A stretch of 18,072 bases of DNA from an uncultured Bdellovibrionales bacterium (GTDB lineage: Bacteria > Bdellovibrionota > FAC87 > UBA2466), in NCBI GenBank assembly GCA_937903155.1, contig CALCZU010000052.1, forward strand, positions 1 to 18,072, in the 5' to 3' direction. How positions within the stretch are numbered: position 1 is the first letter of the stretch; every line of letters starts with the position of its first letter. Below the pieces are notes generated by a model. It worked only from the letters and a program-made list of their open reading frames with translations, was not told the origin of the DNA and did not search any database. Position numbers and translations under genes: made by a program. Positions 1 through 6,522 of this stretch are shown here, piece by piece.

Positions 1-251
1 CTCGAAGAATTCTGAAAGGCATTGTTCAAAACTCCCATCATCACAATTCCTGGGATAAGGAATGCGAGGTAAGACTGGTGCCCCTCTACAGTAATATTAT
101 TTCCGAGGGAAACTCCGAAGATCATCATGTAGAGAGTTGAGTTGATGAGCGGAATAAAAATCGTTTGTCCGATCACGCGATAAAAGCGCCGTAGCTCTTT
201 TCGCAAGAGCGAATAAAAAGGGGCCCAGGTTAAATCAATTTTTGGGTTCAT
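1..251 (-). CDS. ABC-2 type transporter permease, N-terminal part (runs off the window)
   Basis: Membrane half of an ABC exporter. Reading the minus strand from the ATG at 251-249 gives an open frame to the window edge (about 83 residues visible). It begins with a hydrophilic, basic stretch rich in Arg and Lys (RKELRRFYRVIG, about residues 17-28) followed by hydrophobic segments around residues 29-50 and 66-78, which is the usual N-terminal layout of ABC-2 permeases of the YadH/DrrB type. The start lies inside the 3' end of the ATPase gene (17-nt overlap, 235-251), so the two are almost certainly translated from one mRNA as an ATPase-permease pair. The substrate cannot be told from sequence; candidates in this family are lipids, polysaccharide precursors, drugs or antibiotics. 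The C-terminal two thirds is outside the window. Family assignment is fairly sure, substrate unknown. Confidence 0.8.
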   Translation of the reverse strand, partial: MNPKIDLTWAPFYSLLRKELRRFYRVIGQTIFIPLINSTLYMMIFGVSLGNNITVEGHQSYLAFLIPGIVMMGVLNNAFQNSS

Positions 252-1134
252 CTTCCACCAATCTTAAAAACGCGTCTTCAAGGTTTCCTTCACGAATTCG
301 AAGGTCTTTAATATTGTCATCGTCCACCAAAGCCAAAAGCTCGCCAATCGGAATTTGATTCGGGAAACGTAAGCTGATTTCATCGTCGGTCTGCTTGACT
401 AAATAGGCCGATTGAACGGGAGACACTTTAGTCTTGAGACAAATCGTGAGTTCCCTCAGCGTCAGCTTCTGAATGAGGCTTTTGGTATTTCCCACTTCCA
501 AGAGTTTTCCATTGTCTAAAACACCCACGCGCTTACAAAGTTTTTCGGCTTCCTCGAGGTAATGGGTTGTTAATAACACTGCGACTTGATGGTCTCGATT
601 GAGTTCTTCCACAAAATCCCAAAGTGTATTTCGGAGTTCGACATCCACTCCTGCAGTGGGTTCATCGAGAATCAAAAGTTTGGGCTTATGGACGAGTGCT
701 TTTGCGATAGCTAACCGGCGTTTCATTCCGCCACTTAATTGTCTCACGCGTTTTTTTCGGTGCGGGGTCAGCGCTAAGCGATCTAATAAAAAATCAATCT
801 GTTTTTTATTCTGCAGCAAACCGTAATAGCCCGAATGAAAATCTAAAACTTCTTCAATTGAAAAAAAACCGTGACTGACGATCTCTTGGGGTACAACGCC
901 GACAAGCTGCTTAGTTCGTTTATCCGAACGGGCGACATTCGATCCCATCACGATGACTTCGCCTGACGTCGGTTGCTCGAGTGTGGAAATGCAGGAGATG
1001 ATCGAAGTTTTCCCCGCACCATTCGGACCTAAAAGCCCGAAAATTTCACCCGGCTCAATTTGAAAATGGACATTATCGACCGCAACGAGCTGGTCATAGC
1101 GTTTTACAAGATGATTGATTTCTAAAGGATACAT
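235..1134 (-). CDS. ABC transporter ATP-binding protein (YadG/CcmA-like, ABC-2 exporter)
   Basis: ATPase subunit of an exporter, 299 residues, cytoplasmic and docked on the permease encoded just downstream. Visible nucleotide-binding motifs in order: Walker A GPNGAGKT (36-43), Q-loop Gln in VVPQE (about 83), ABC signature LSGGM (133-137), Walker B LLILDEPT (153-160) and the switch His in TTHYLEEAE (201). The D-loop follows Walker B as AGVD. About 70 residues after the ATPase core (from about 230) form the C-terminal extension usual in ABC-2 exporter ATPases. Start is the ATG at 1134-1132; no good Shine-Dalgarno precedes it, but TAGAGT sits 6 nt upstream and could be a -10 hexamer. The gene diverges from the glutaredoxin gene across an 83-bp gap. 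Family is certain; transported molecule is not. Confidence 0.93.
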   Translation of the reverse strand: MYPLEINHLVKRYDQLVAVDNVHFQIEPGEIFGLLGPNGAGKTSIISCISTLEQPTSGEVIVMGSNVARSDKRTKQLVGVVPQEIVSHGFFSIEEVLDFHSGYYGLLQNKKQIDFLLDRLALTPHRKKRVRQLSGGMKRRLAIAKALVHKPKLLILDEPTAGVDVELRNTLWDFVEELNRDHQVAVLLTTHYLEEAEKLCKRVGVLDNGKLLEVGNTKSLIQKLTLRELTICLKTKVSPVQSAYLVKQTDDEISLRFPNQIPIGELLALVDDDNIKDLRIREGNLEDAFLRLVEDEPKN

Positions 1135-1182
1135 AAAGTGACTCTATTTCTTACCGGCGATTCTCGCTCGAAAAGCCCGCCT

Positions 1183-1211
1183 TTGACAACAACGTTCTGA
1201 ATCAGGATACT
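1183..1211 (+). promoter_or_regulatory. Sigma70-type promoter for the glutaredoxin-rnhA unit
   Basis: A perfect -35 TTGACA (1183-1188) and a -10 GATACT (1206-1211, 4 of 6 matches) are separated by 17 bp. The predicted transcription start, about 7 nt after the -10, coincides with the GTG start codon at 1218, so the message may be leaderless. Seen by eye only; start site not proven. Confidence 0.55.
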
Positions 1212-1217
1212 GGGGCT

Positions 1218-1472
1218 GTGAAAAAAGTAACTGTATATACCACGACCCATTGTCCTTATTGCGTTCGAGCGAAACAACTTCTGACAAGGAAGGGAATTGC
1301 TTTTGAAGAAGTCAATTTGCAAGACAATCCAGATGAATTGAACGCGTTGAAAAAACGGACTGGCTGGAAGACTGTTCCCCAAATTTTTATTGGTGAAGAA
1401 CTTGTCGGAGGCTTTACGGAACTCGCGGCACTTGCTTCTGCTGGCCAGCTCGACCAAAAACTTTCTGGCTAG
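1218..1472 (+). CDS. grxC: Glutaredoxin (dithiol, Grx3/GrxC type)
   Basis: Small cytoplasmic thiol-disulfide oxidoreductase, 84 residues, the normal size for a bacterial Grx3-type protein; it reduces disulfides and glutathione mixed disulfides using glutathione. Visible signatures: active site CPYC at residues 12-15, the cis-proline motif TVPQIFI (52-58) and the glutathione-contacting GG (64-65) followed by FTEL. The start is GTG at 1218; an ATG is not available in frame nearby, and the N-terminus MKKVTVYTTTHCPYC fits the family exactly. There is no clear Shine-Dalgarno site, consistent with the promoter at 1183-1211 giving a leaderless transcript. The RNase H gene begins 2 nt after the stop codon, so the two form an operon. 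Identification is very secure; the gene symbol is by family type only. Confidence 0.93.
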   Translation: MKKVTVYTTTHCPYCVRAKQLLTRKGIAFEEVNLQDNPDELNALKKRTGWKTVPQIFIGEELVGGFTELAALASAGQLDQKLSG

Positions 1473-1474
1473 TC

Positions 1475-2185
1475 ATGAGCGGTTCGGAAAGTGACAAAAA
1501 AATCATCATCTTCTGCGATGGCGCTTGCTCAGGAAATCCCGGCCCGGGAGGGTGGGGTTCGATTCTCTTCTTTCCTGAAGGATCGGTTACCGAGTTAGGT
1601 GGCGGCCTAGCGCAAACGACGAACAATCAGATGGAACTGATGGCTGCCATTCGAGCCCTCGAAAAAATTACTGACCTTTCATATTCCGTCCTTTTATATT
1701 CCGATTCCAATTACGTTGTTAAGGGAATGAAGTCTTGGATTTATGGTTGGATTAAAAATAATTGGCGGACGGGCGAAGGAAAAGACGTCGCTAATCAAGA
1801 GTTATGGAAACAACTCTACGCTTTAAGCCAAGCTCGCGGAGCAAAAAATATTGATTGGGTCCAGATTCCTGCTCACTCCGGCATTTCCGGAAATGAAAGA
1901 GTCGACGAGATTGCAGTTGCGTTTAGTAAGTCGCTTCCCGTCGAATTGTACGAAGGGAAAACGAGTGAATACTCGGTGAGTTCCGAGGTCACGGCTCAAA
2001 CAAACGCAAAAAAAATCACGCCTTTCTATTTGAGCTTCGTCGACGGCGTCGTGGGAAAGCACAAGACTTGGGCGGAGTGCGAAAAAAGAGTGAAGGGAAT
2101 GAAAAACGCCAAATTTAAAAAAGTCTCTCTCTCCTCTGAAGAAGCGAGCACTTTAAAAAGCTGGGGTCTTTATAAAGACGAATAA
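1475..2185 (+). CDS. rnhA: Ribonuclease HI with C-terminal hybrid-binding (viroplasmin-like) domain
   Basis: Degrades the RNA strand of RNA-DNA hybrids, removing R-loops and primers. The 236-residue protein is longer than a minimal bacterial RNase HI (about 155). Residues 9-152 are the catalytic domain: Asp15 in FCDGACSGNPGPGG, Glu54 in NNQMEL, Asp77 in YSDSNYV, His134 in PAHSG and Asp144 in NERVDE make the complete metal-binding set. A linker rich in Ser, Thr and Glu (about 153-182) leads to residues 184-231, beginning FYLSFVDGVVG and containing TWAECE and AKFKKV, which look like the hybrid-binding domain found at the N-terminus of eukaryotic RNase H1 and in caulimovirus viroplasmin (Cauli_VI). 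Here the order is reversed: nuclease first, binding domain last. ATG start 2 nt after the glutaredoxin stop; terminator follows at 2219-2241. Catalytic assignment is certain, the C-terminal domain very likely. Confidence 0.95.
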   Translation: MSGSESDKKIIIFCDGACSGNPGPGGWGSILFFPEGSVTELGGGLAQTTNNQMELMAAIRALEKITDLSYSVLLYSDSNYVVKGMKSWIYGWIKNNWRTGEGKDVANQELWKQLYALSQARGAKNIDWVQIPAHSGISGNERVDEIAVAFSKSLPVELYEGKTSEYSVSSEVTAQTNAKKITPFYLSFVDGVVGKHKTWAECEKRVKGMKNAKFKKVSLSSEEASTLKSWGLYKDE

Positions 2186-2218
2186 TTTGGGTGAGATGCA
2201 GTGAAAAACGCTTGGTGT

Positions 2219-2241
2219 GAGCCTGTTTTAGGCTCCTTTTT
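2219..2241 (+). terminator. Rho-independent terminator after rnhA
   Basis: Perfect 6-bp stem GAGCCT (2219-2224) and AGGCTC (2230-2235) around a 5-nt loop GTTTT, followed by CTTTTT (2236-2241). It lies 33 nt after the rnhA stop codon and closes the glutaredoxin-RNase H unit. Confidence 0.8.
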
Positions 2242-2262
2242 GCCTGATTCCCTCGAAAAGAA

Positions 2263-2290
2263 TTGTCAGTCACAAATTTGTGAGTAATGT
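2263..2290 (+). promoter_or_regulatory. Candidate promoter with 14-bp palindromic operator, upstream of the permease
   Basis: TCACAAATTTGTGA (2270-2283) is a perfect 14-bp palindrome ending 16 bp before the permease ATG. It lies between a possible -35 TTGTCA (2263-2268) and a possible -10 TAATGT (2285-2290), spacing 16 bp, which is where a repressor dimer would block RNA polymerase. The promoter call is weak; the palindrome is certain. No regulator gene is adjacent. Confidence 0.4.
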
Positions 2291-2299
2291 GCGGGGCCT

Positions 2300-3520
2300 A
2301 TGTCAAAACTCGCGCTTCTGGCCCTAGGAATTAATGGAATTATTGGATCGGGTGTCTTCGTTTTACCCGGAAAATTGGGTCAGTCTTTAGGCATTTGGGC
2401 GGCGGTTCTCTTTTTTGTTTGTGGTTTGATGCTGACCCCCATCGCGCTCGTTTACGCCGAATTGTCGTCGCGCTTCGATAGTAATGGTGGCCCTTATGAA
2501 TTCGCATTAAAAACTTTGGGTAAAGAATCTGCGTTTCCGATTGGTTGGCTGAACTGGTTTACTTGTATTGTAAGTACCAGCACTGTTTCGAGCGCATTCC
2601 CAATCTATTTAGAATACTTTTTTCCAAATCAATTTCCAATGGTCGTGTCGCAGGTTTTGGCAGGCGCGATGATTCTGCTCTTCGCGTTTATCAATACGTT
2701 TGGAATCCGATACGGGTCTAAGACGATGACCATGATAACTTGGATTAAAATCGCTCCCCTAGTTGCGATTGTGATTGCAGCTATCCCGAGTTTTAAAGAG
2801 ATTCCGATGAGCCCCCTCCCAAAACTAAACGACCTCGGTGGTGGAATCCTTTCAATTTTATTCTTGTACACGGGTTTTGAAATTATTCCTGTTGTTTCAG
2901 GTGAATCATCGCATTCTAAGAAGACAGTCCCCTGGGCGACGGTCACGTCGCTTTTTATCTGCGTTGTGTTTTACGTCTTCATTCAATCGGCAGTGATGGC
3001 TCAGCCGCTTGCGATTGGGTCTGAAAAACCGATTACGATGTTGGCCGAAGGACTTTGGGGAGGATGGGGAGGTAAACTGATTGGACTCACAGGTCTGATT
3101 TCTATCTTAGGTTTTATTTCGGGGTCCGCCATCACGGCACCGCGGATGCTCATGCCGATTGTCGAACAGGGACAACTTCCAAGACTTTTGTCAGACGGAA
3201 AAAGTGAGAAGAAATCACTGAACGCCGCGATTTGGCCCGGAGCTATCGTCTCGGCGGCACTCTGTTTTTTTAATACGATGACAGAACTTTTAGAACTTGC
3301 GACCCTGGCCGTTGCCGCTCAGTATCTTTTTTCAAGTCTGTGTTTAATGAAGATTTCTTTAAAAGAAAAAAAGCACGTCGTGTTGACCGTGCTTTCTCTT
3401 CTGATGTCCTGTGTTTTTCTTTACTGGGTTCCTGGAGTAGCGTGGAGAGGATTATTTCTCGCGCTCGCTCTCGGATACTGTATTCGCTACTTCCCCAGAC
3501 GGGGATTAGTTTCTGTCTAA
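2300..3520 (+). CDS. APC-superfamily amino acid permease
   Basis: Inner-membrane transporter, 406 residues and almost entirely hydrophobic, with about 11-12 predicted helices. The diagnostic first helix carries GINGIIGSGVFVLPG (about 10-24), where the GSGVF break (16-20) forms the amino acid carboxylate site in this superfamily. A conserved cytoplasmic loop AELSSRFDSNGGPYEFA follows (about 53-69), and helix 6 carries LYTGFEIIPVVSGE, matching the second unwound helix. It is short at both ends: the usual hydrophilic N-terminal tail is absent, and an in-frame stop at 2285 rules out an upstream start. The ATG at 2300 has no good Shine-Dalgarno sequence. It stands alone, preceded by a terminator and palindrome, and its last 15 bp overlap the convergent carboxypeptidase gene. 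Likely imports amino acids or peptide breakdown products; the exact substrate is not readable. Confidence 0.88.
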   Translation: MSKLALLALGINGIIGSGVFVLPGKLGQSLGIWAAVLFFVCGLMLTPIALVYAELSSRFDSNGGPYEFALKTLGKESAFPIGWLNWFTCIVSTSTVSSAFPIYLEYFFPNQFPMVVSQVLAGAMILLFAFINTFGIRYGSKTMTMITWIKIAPLVAIVIAAIPSFKEIPMSPLPKLNDLGGGILSILFLYTGFEIIPVVSGESSHSKKTVPWATVTSLFICVVFYVFIQSAVMAQPLAIGSEKPITMLAEGLWGGWGGKLIGLTGLISILGFISGSAITAPRMLMPIVEQGQLPRLLSDGKSEKKSLNAAIWPGAIVSAALCFFNTMTELLELATLAVAAQYLFSSLCLMKISLKEKKHVVLTVLSLLMSCVFLYWVPGVAWRGLFLALALGYCIRYFPRRGLVSV

Positions 3521-4873
3521 GACAACCGTTTCGTAAGTGCCTTGAAAAAACTGAGGTGTCATCGATAGGGTTTTAGTTTTATAACCTTGAGCCGAGACTG
3601 TCACTTGTTGCTCTGCAGTCACGCTCGGACGGTGGACGTACCCTGAGAAATTTAATGCGCGCTTACTGCTGGAAATTCCCACTGAGACGTCTAAAAGCTG
3701 ACCCTCAACATTCACCGCTTTAAAATGAATCCCGGTTAAGCCGTTTTTAAGATACTGAAAGAGTCCTACTTTATTCTGATTCCAAAATGTAGGAAGCGTA
3801 TTTGCATTCGGCCACTTCGTGTTCGAAATTTCAATCGTGGCGTGGATGGATTGCCGGAAGAAACTTGCCCAGTCCTGCATTCCACCATAGACCGGATACC
3901 ATTCATAACCATAGGTCACTCCATGATTGAAATTGGAGGAGTGGTTCGCTTTCATTGGAGCGTTCGCATCGGCATACTGATGCGCCATCGAAAGCATCAG
4001 CGTATTGTCTTCAAAAAGGGTATTTGAATTATTCTTACGAGAATCCCAAGGAATATTTACGCAGAGTGAACCGCCATGAAAATTTAAAGCGACCAGGAAA
4101 TGATTCTCGCGGTGAAGCTCCATAATATTGCGCGTCTCAATCGCTTGGTTCCCGCCGAACGGAGATTCATTTAATTCAGGAAAATCACGATTCAAGTCGA
4201 CGCCATTGGCATTAAATCGTTGAGACTTCTGAGTTCCATCCGGATTCATCGAAGGCATGATAAAAACTTCGGAATGATCGAGAAGTGCCGTCGTTGCAGC
4301 ATCATTTCCATATTTTGCAAGCAGATCACGGATCAAATAAACCATCATCTCTTTTCCGGTGACTTCATCCCCGTGCATTGAAGAAATATAGAGCACCTTG
4401 GGTTTCGAAGGCGTCACCGAACTTTTCGAAGTCAGTCTTACGTACCACATCTCACGTCCTTGAACCGTTTTACCCGCCGATTGCAAGTCCACTAAATTCG
4501 GATACTTCTCTGCAATGGTTTTCAATTCAGCGGACAAAGTTTCGTAAGTATGAAAAGGTTCAAATTCTCGATGAGAGAAACTGGACTCGACCGGAATCAC
4601 TTTCAATGTCTCAATATCATGAGACTGATGCGCCCATTCGATAGGATCCAATTCGATCATACTTTTAGTGATCGAAGGCGGAATCTCAAAACTCTTATTC
4701 AACGGCAAATAACCCACAACAAATTTCTGATTGTGAAAATGATCTTCAATAAATCCCGAACTCTTCACAAACTTCTCAGTCAAAAGTTTCCGAGGAATTC
4801 TCAAATACTGATATTCAACCGCCGAAAAGCCCGTCACAGACAAAAAACTGAGAACCAGAAGAAAGTGTTTCAT
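3506..4873 (-). CDS. Secreted M14 zinc carboxypeptidase (M14B/CPD-like)
   Basis: Exported metallocarboxypeptidase that trims C-terminal residues from peptides, 455 residues from the chosen start. The frame is open 38 codons further upstream, but ATG 4873-4871 is preferred: TTTGGAG lies 6 nt ahead and the protein then begins with a signal peptide (MKHFLLVLSFLSVTGFSA). Catalytic domain about 105-375: zinc ligands in MHGDE (His167, Glu170) and NFHGG (His266), substrate-binding Asn-Arg in DLNRDFP (228-229), PSMNPDG (207-213), GGMQDW (330-335), catalytic Glu348 in ATIEIS. These extended motifs match the M14B subfamily (carboxypeptidase D/E/N) rather than the digestive A/B type. About 75 C-terminal residues (381-455) are predicted beta-rich and correspond to the transthyretin-like domain of that subfamily. 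The N-terminal 100 residues look like a propeptide or accessory domain. Periplasmic or extracellular protein digestion is the likely role. Confidence 0.93.
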   Translation of the reverse strand: MKHFLLVLSFLSVTGFSAVEYQYLRIPRKLLTEKFVKSSGFIEDHFHNQKFVVGYLPLNKSFEIPPSITKSMIELDPIEWAHQSHDIETLKVIPVESSFSHREFEPFHTYETLSAELKTIAEKYPNLVDLQSAGKTVQGREMWYVRLTSKSSVTPSKPKVLYISSMHGDEVTGKEMMVYLIRDLLAKYGNDAATTALLDHSEVFIMPSMNPDGTQKSQRFNANGVDLNRDFPELNESPFGGNQAIETRNIMELHRENHFLVALNFHGGSLCVNIPWDSRKNNSNTLFEDNTLMLSMAHQYADANAPMKANHSSNFNHGVTYGYEWYPVYGGMQDWASFFRQSIHATIEISNTKWPNANTLPTFWNQNKVGLFQYLKNGLTGIHFKAVNVEGQLLDVSVGISSSKRALNFSGYVHRPSVTAEQQVTVSAQGYKTKTLSMTPQFFQGTYETVVLDRN

Positions 4874-5445
4874 CGAAGTCTCCAAAAAAATTAAGTTGTA
4901 GTGGGATGTGCTTAAAACACTAAGTATGACACCATTTAAAAGAACAGCAATCCTCCAACGCCCCGCATCCAAGACTAACGAAAACACCTGTCCCGCCCCC
5001 CTCTTAGCTAATCTTGATGCAGTGCATGTAATCTAGTTTCCAGTCTCACCGAGACCGAATTCTGTTCCAAAACTTCTTCAGAAAACACGCAAAAAAGGGC
5101 GCAAAGGTACCTCTCTCGTCGACATGCCGACCTCCGTCCCCAAAGTGGGTAGATCTTATCTCAAAATTGTAATGCGATGAGTTAATTATTCTAGGTGGGG
5201 ATGGAGGCGGTTGGGGAGTGGGGGTGGGTATGCCCGACCTCAAGTTGTTTCGCAGGCTCCGTCTCCGCTCTTCGGGCTACGCCGGACGAGCCTCTTCTTG
5301 CCGCTTGCCCGGCGTAGCCCGAAGGGCGGAGACGGGAGAAGGGCACTTGAGGTCGGGCATACCCACCCCCACTCCCCAACCGCCGTCGTGTCATGCTGGG
5401 CAAGTTTTCTCTTTTCTTTTCGAGGGTTTTTGACGATAAGTCTTT
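4874..5445. other. 572-bp non-coding region between the carboxypeptidase and MscS genes
   Basis: Divergent upstream region for the carboxypeptidase (minus) and the MscS-type channel (plus). 4874-5205 has no convincing gene; a weak minus-strand promoter for the carboxypeptidase could be TTGCTG (complement 4945-4950) with CATACT (complement 4923-4928), 16 bp apart. No tRNA or known riboswitch was recognised. 5206-5384 is a large nested hairpin (listed separately). Short open frames here on both strands encode Pro- and Arg-rich peptides that merely translate the palindrome. 5385-5445 holds a T- and C-rich stretch before the channel gene. Confidence 0.6.
5206..5384. repeat. 179-bp nested inverted repeat with perfect 40-bp outer arms
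   Basis: Outer arms 5206-5245 and 5345-5384 are perfect reverse complements over 40 bp (left arm starts GGCGGTTGGGG, ends GACCTCAAGT). Inner arms 5259-5285 and 5309-5335 pair over 27 bp with one mismatch that would be a G-U pair in RNA, around a 23-nt loop; asymmetric internal loops of 13 and 9 nt separate the two stems. The left arm is G-rich (runs at 5197-5200, 5213-5216, 5220-5224, 5226-5228), so a G-quadruplex is possible on one strand at each side. No flanking target duplication was found. The inner core CCGGCGTAGCC recurs at 8848-8857 region. Could be a miniature element, a bidirectional terminator or a structured RNA. Confidence 0.85.
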
Positions 5446-6522
5446 GTGAATCCGAAACTTTCTCAGTCGTGGTTGCCGCTCGATAGAATTGATCAAGCGA
5501 TTCAAATTGAGCCGGGCATCTTCATTTTATTTCTCACCATTGCTGCTTTCGCGCTTTATAAAATTTTCTTAACCGAATTGACGCCTGAACGGCATCGCAA
5601 CTTGCGTAAGCTTTTCAAAAATCTTTCGGGGCACATGGCGACGGCTTGTATCCTCTTTTTGATGTACTGGTTCTCATATGAGCTTCCCGATTCGGAGCGA
5701 ATCAATAATGGTCTCAACCGCTTTCTTCCTTGGATTGGATTTTTCACAGTCGTTTGGGCGGCGATTGTCTTTATTAAAACTTGTCGCATATTAGCTTTTG
5801 AATATCTCTTCTTTAAAAACATGCAGGTCGGTGTTCCGCTTCTGCTCGTAAATCTTCTAACGTTGCTCATCAGTATGACCCTTCTGGGATGGATGGCGAC
5901 GAGCATCTTTCAAATTCAGATCGCTTCAGTGCTCGCCACGTCGGCGATTTTTTCGGTCGTTTTAGGGTTGGCGCTGCAAGAAACTTTGGGAAATCTTTTT
6001 GCGGGGATTGCACTTCAAATTGATAAACCCTACGGAATCGGAGACTGGGTTGAAATTTTCAGCTCGGGTCAAAAAACGGTTGGAGTGGTCAATGAGATCA
6101 CTTGGAGAGCCACCGTCTTAATTTCTGTCACCGATGAAATTATTACTATTCCCAATCGCATCGTCGCACAGTCGCAAGTAAATAACTACGCCGCGAAAAA
6201 TGGTCCAATCCTACGTAATCAAATGTTTCGCGTTGCCTATGGAAGCGATTTGAAAAAGGTAAAGGAAATCCTGGTGCAAGTCGCAGAAACAGTGCGAGGG
6301 ATTCGTAAAGTTCCGAGCCCCATTGCGATTGCAACAGAAAGCACGGAATCTTGGATTTTAGTAAAATTGATTTATTCGATGGATGACTACTCAAAACAAT
6401 GGGTGATTGGCGATCAAATGATTAGTAAGTGCGTCGAAGCTTTAGCCGAAACAGGCATCTCTCTCGCGCCTCAACGAGTTTTACTTGTCGAAGAAGCAAA
6501 GTCTAAAAAAGCATCTTCTTAA
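5446..6522 (+). CDS. MscS-family mechanosensitive ion channel
   Basis: Inner-membrane channel that opens under membrane tension and releases solutes on osmotic downshock, 358 residues. Predicted helices at about 24-42, 64-80, 96-113 and 129-150 precede the pore helix (about 158-190), whose Ala/Gly-rich face (VLATSAIFSVVLGLALQ, then TLGNLFAGIALQ) and following DKPYGIGDWVEI are the MscS hallmark. Residues about 195-260 form the beta domain (NEITWR, IITIPNRIV, NYA) and 265-350 the cytoplasmic alpha-beta domain. Five membrane segments make it slightly larger than E. coli MscS (three), and no C-terminal cyclic-nucleotide domain is present. Start is GTG at 5446, the first start after an in-frame stop at 5437; no Shine-Dalgarno, but GATAAG (5435-5440) could be a -10 for a leaderless message. 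The 3' end overlaps the convergent hydrolase gene by 20 bp. Confidence 0.93.
   Translation: MNPKLSQSWLPLDRIDQAIQIEPGIFILFLTIAAFALYKIFLTELTPERHRNLRKLFKNLSGHMATACILFLMYWFSYELPDSERINNGLNRFLPWIGFFTVVWAAIVFIKTCRILAFEYLFFKNMQVGVPLLLVNLLTLLISMTLLGWMATSIFQIQIASVLATSAIFSVVLGLALQETLGNLFAGIALQIDKPYGIGDWVEIFSSGQKTVGVVNEITWRATVLISVTDEIITIPNRIVAQSQVNNYAAKNGPILRNQMFRVAYGSDLKKVKEILVQVAETVRGIRKVPSPIAIATESTESWILVKLIYSMDDYSKQWVIGDQMISKCVEALAETGISLAPQRVLLVEEAKSKKASS

Noticed and set aside
1122..1457. Minus-strand open frame of 111 codons opposite the glutaredoxin gene
   Set aside because: It mirrors a certain gene on the plus strand and its translation looks like random sequence.
4378..4894. Plus-strand open frames within the carboxypeptidase gene
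   Set aside because: Basic, low-information translations antisense to a clear M14 gene with full catalytic motifs.
3506..4987. Longer N-terminus for the carboxypeptidase starting at 4987
   Set aside because: The extra 38 residues precede a signal peptide that should be N-terminal, and the internal ATG at 4873 has a good ribosome site.
5429..5440. TTGACG just before the MscS gene as a -35 element
   Set aside because: It is only about 11 nt from the start codon, leaving no room for a -10 element; GATAAG as a -10 is at least geometrically possible but lacks a good -35.
5046..5505. Overlapping open frames on both strands encoding Pro-, Arg- and Gly-rich peptides around the large hairpin
   Set aside because: They simply translate the palindrome in several frames, show no family features and no start context; non-coding structure explains them better.
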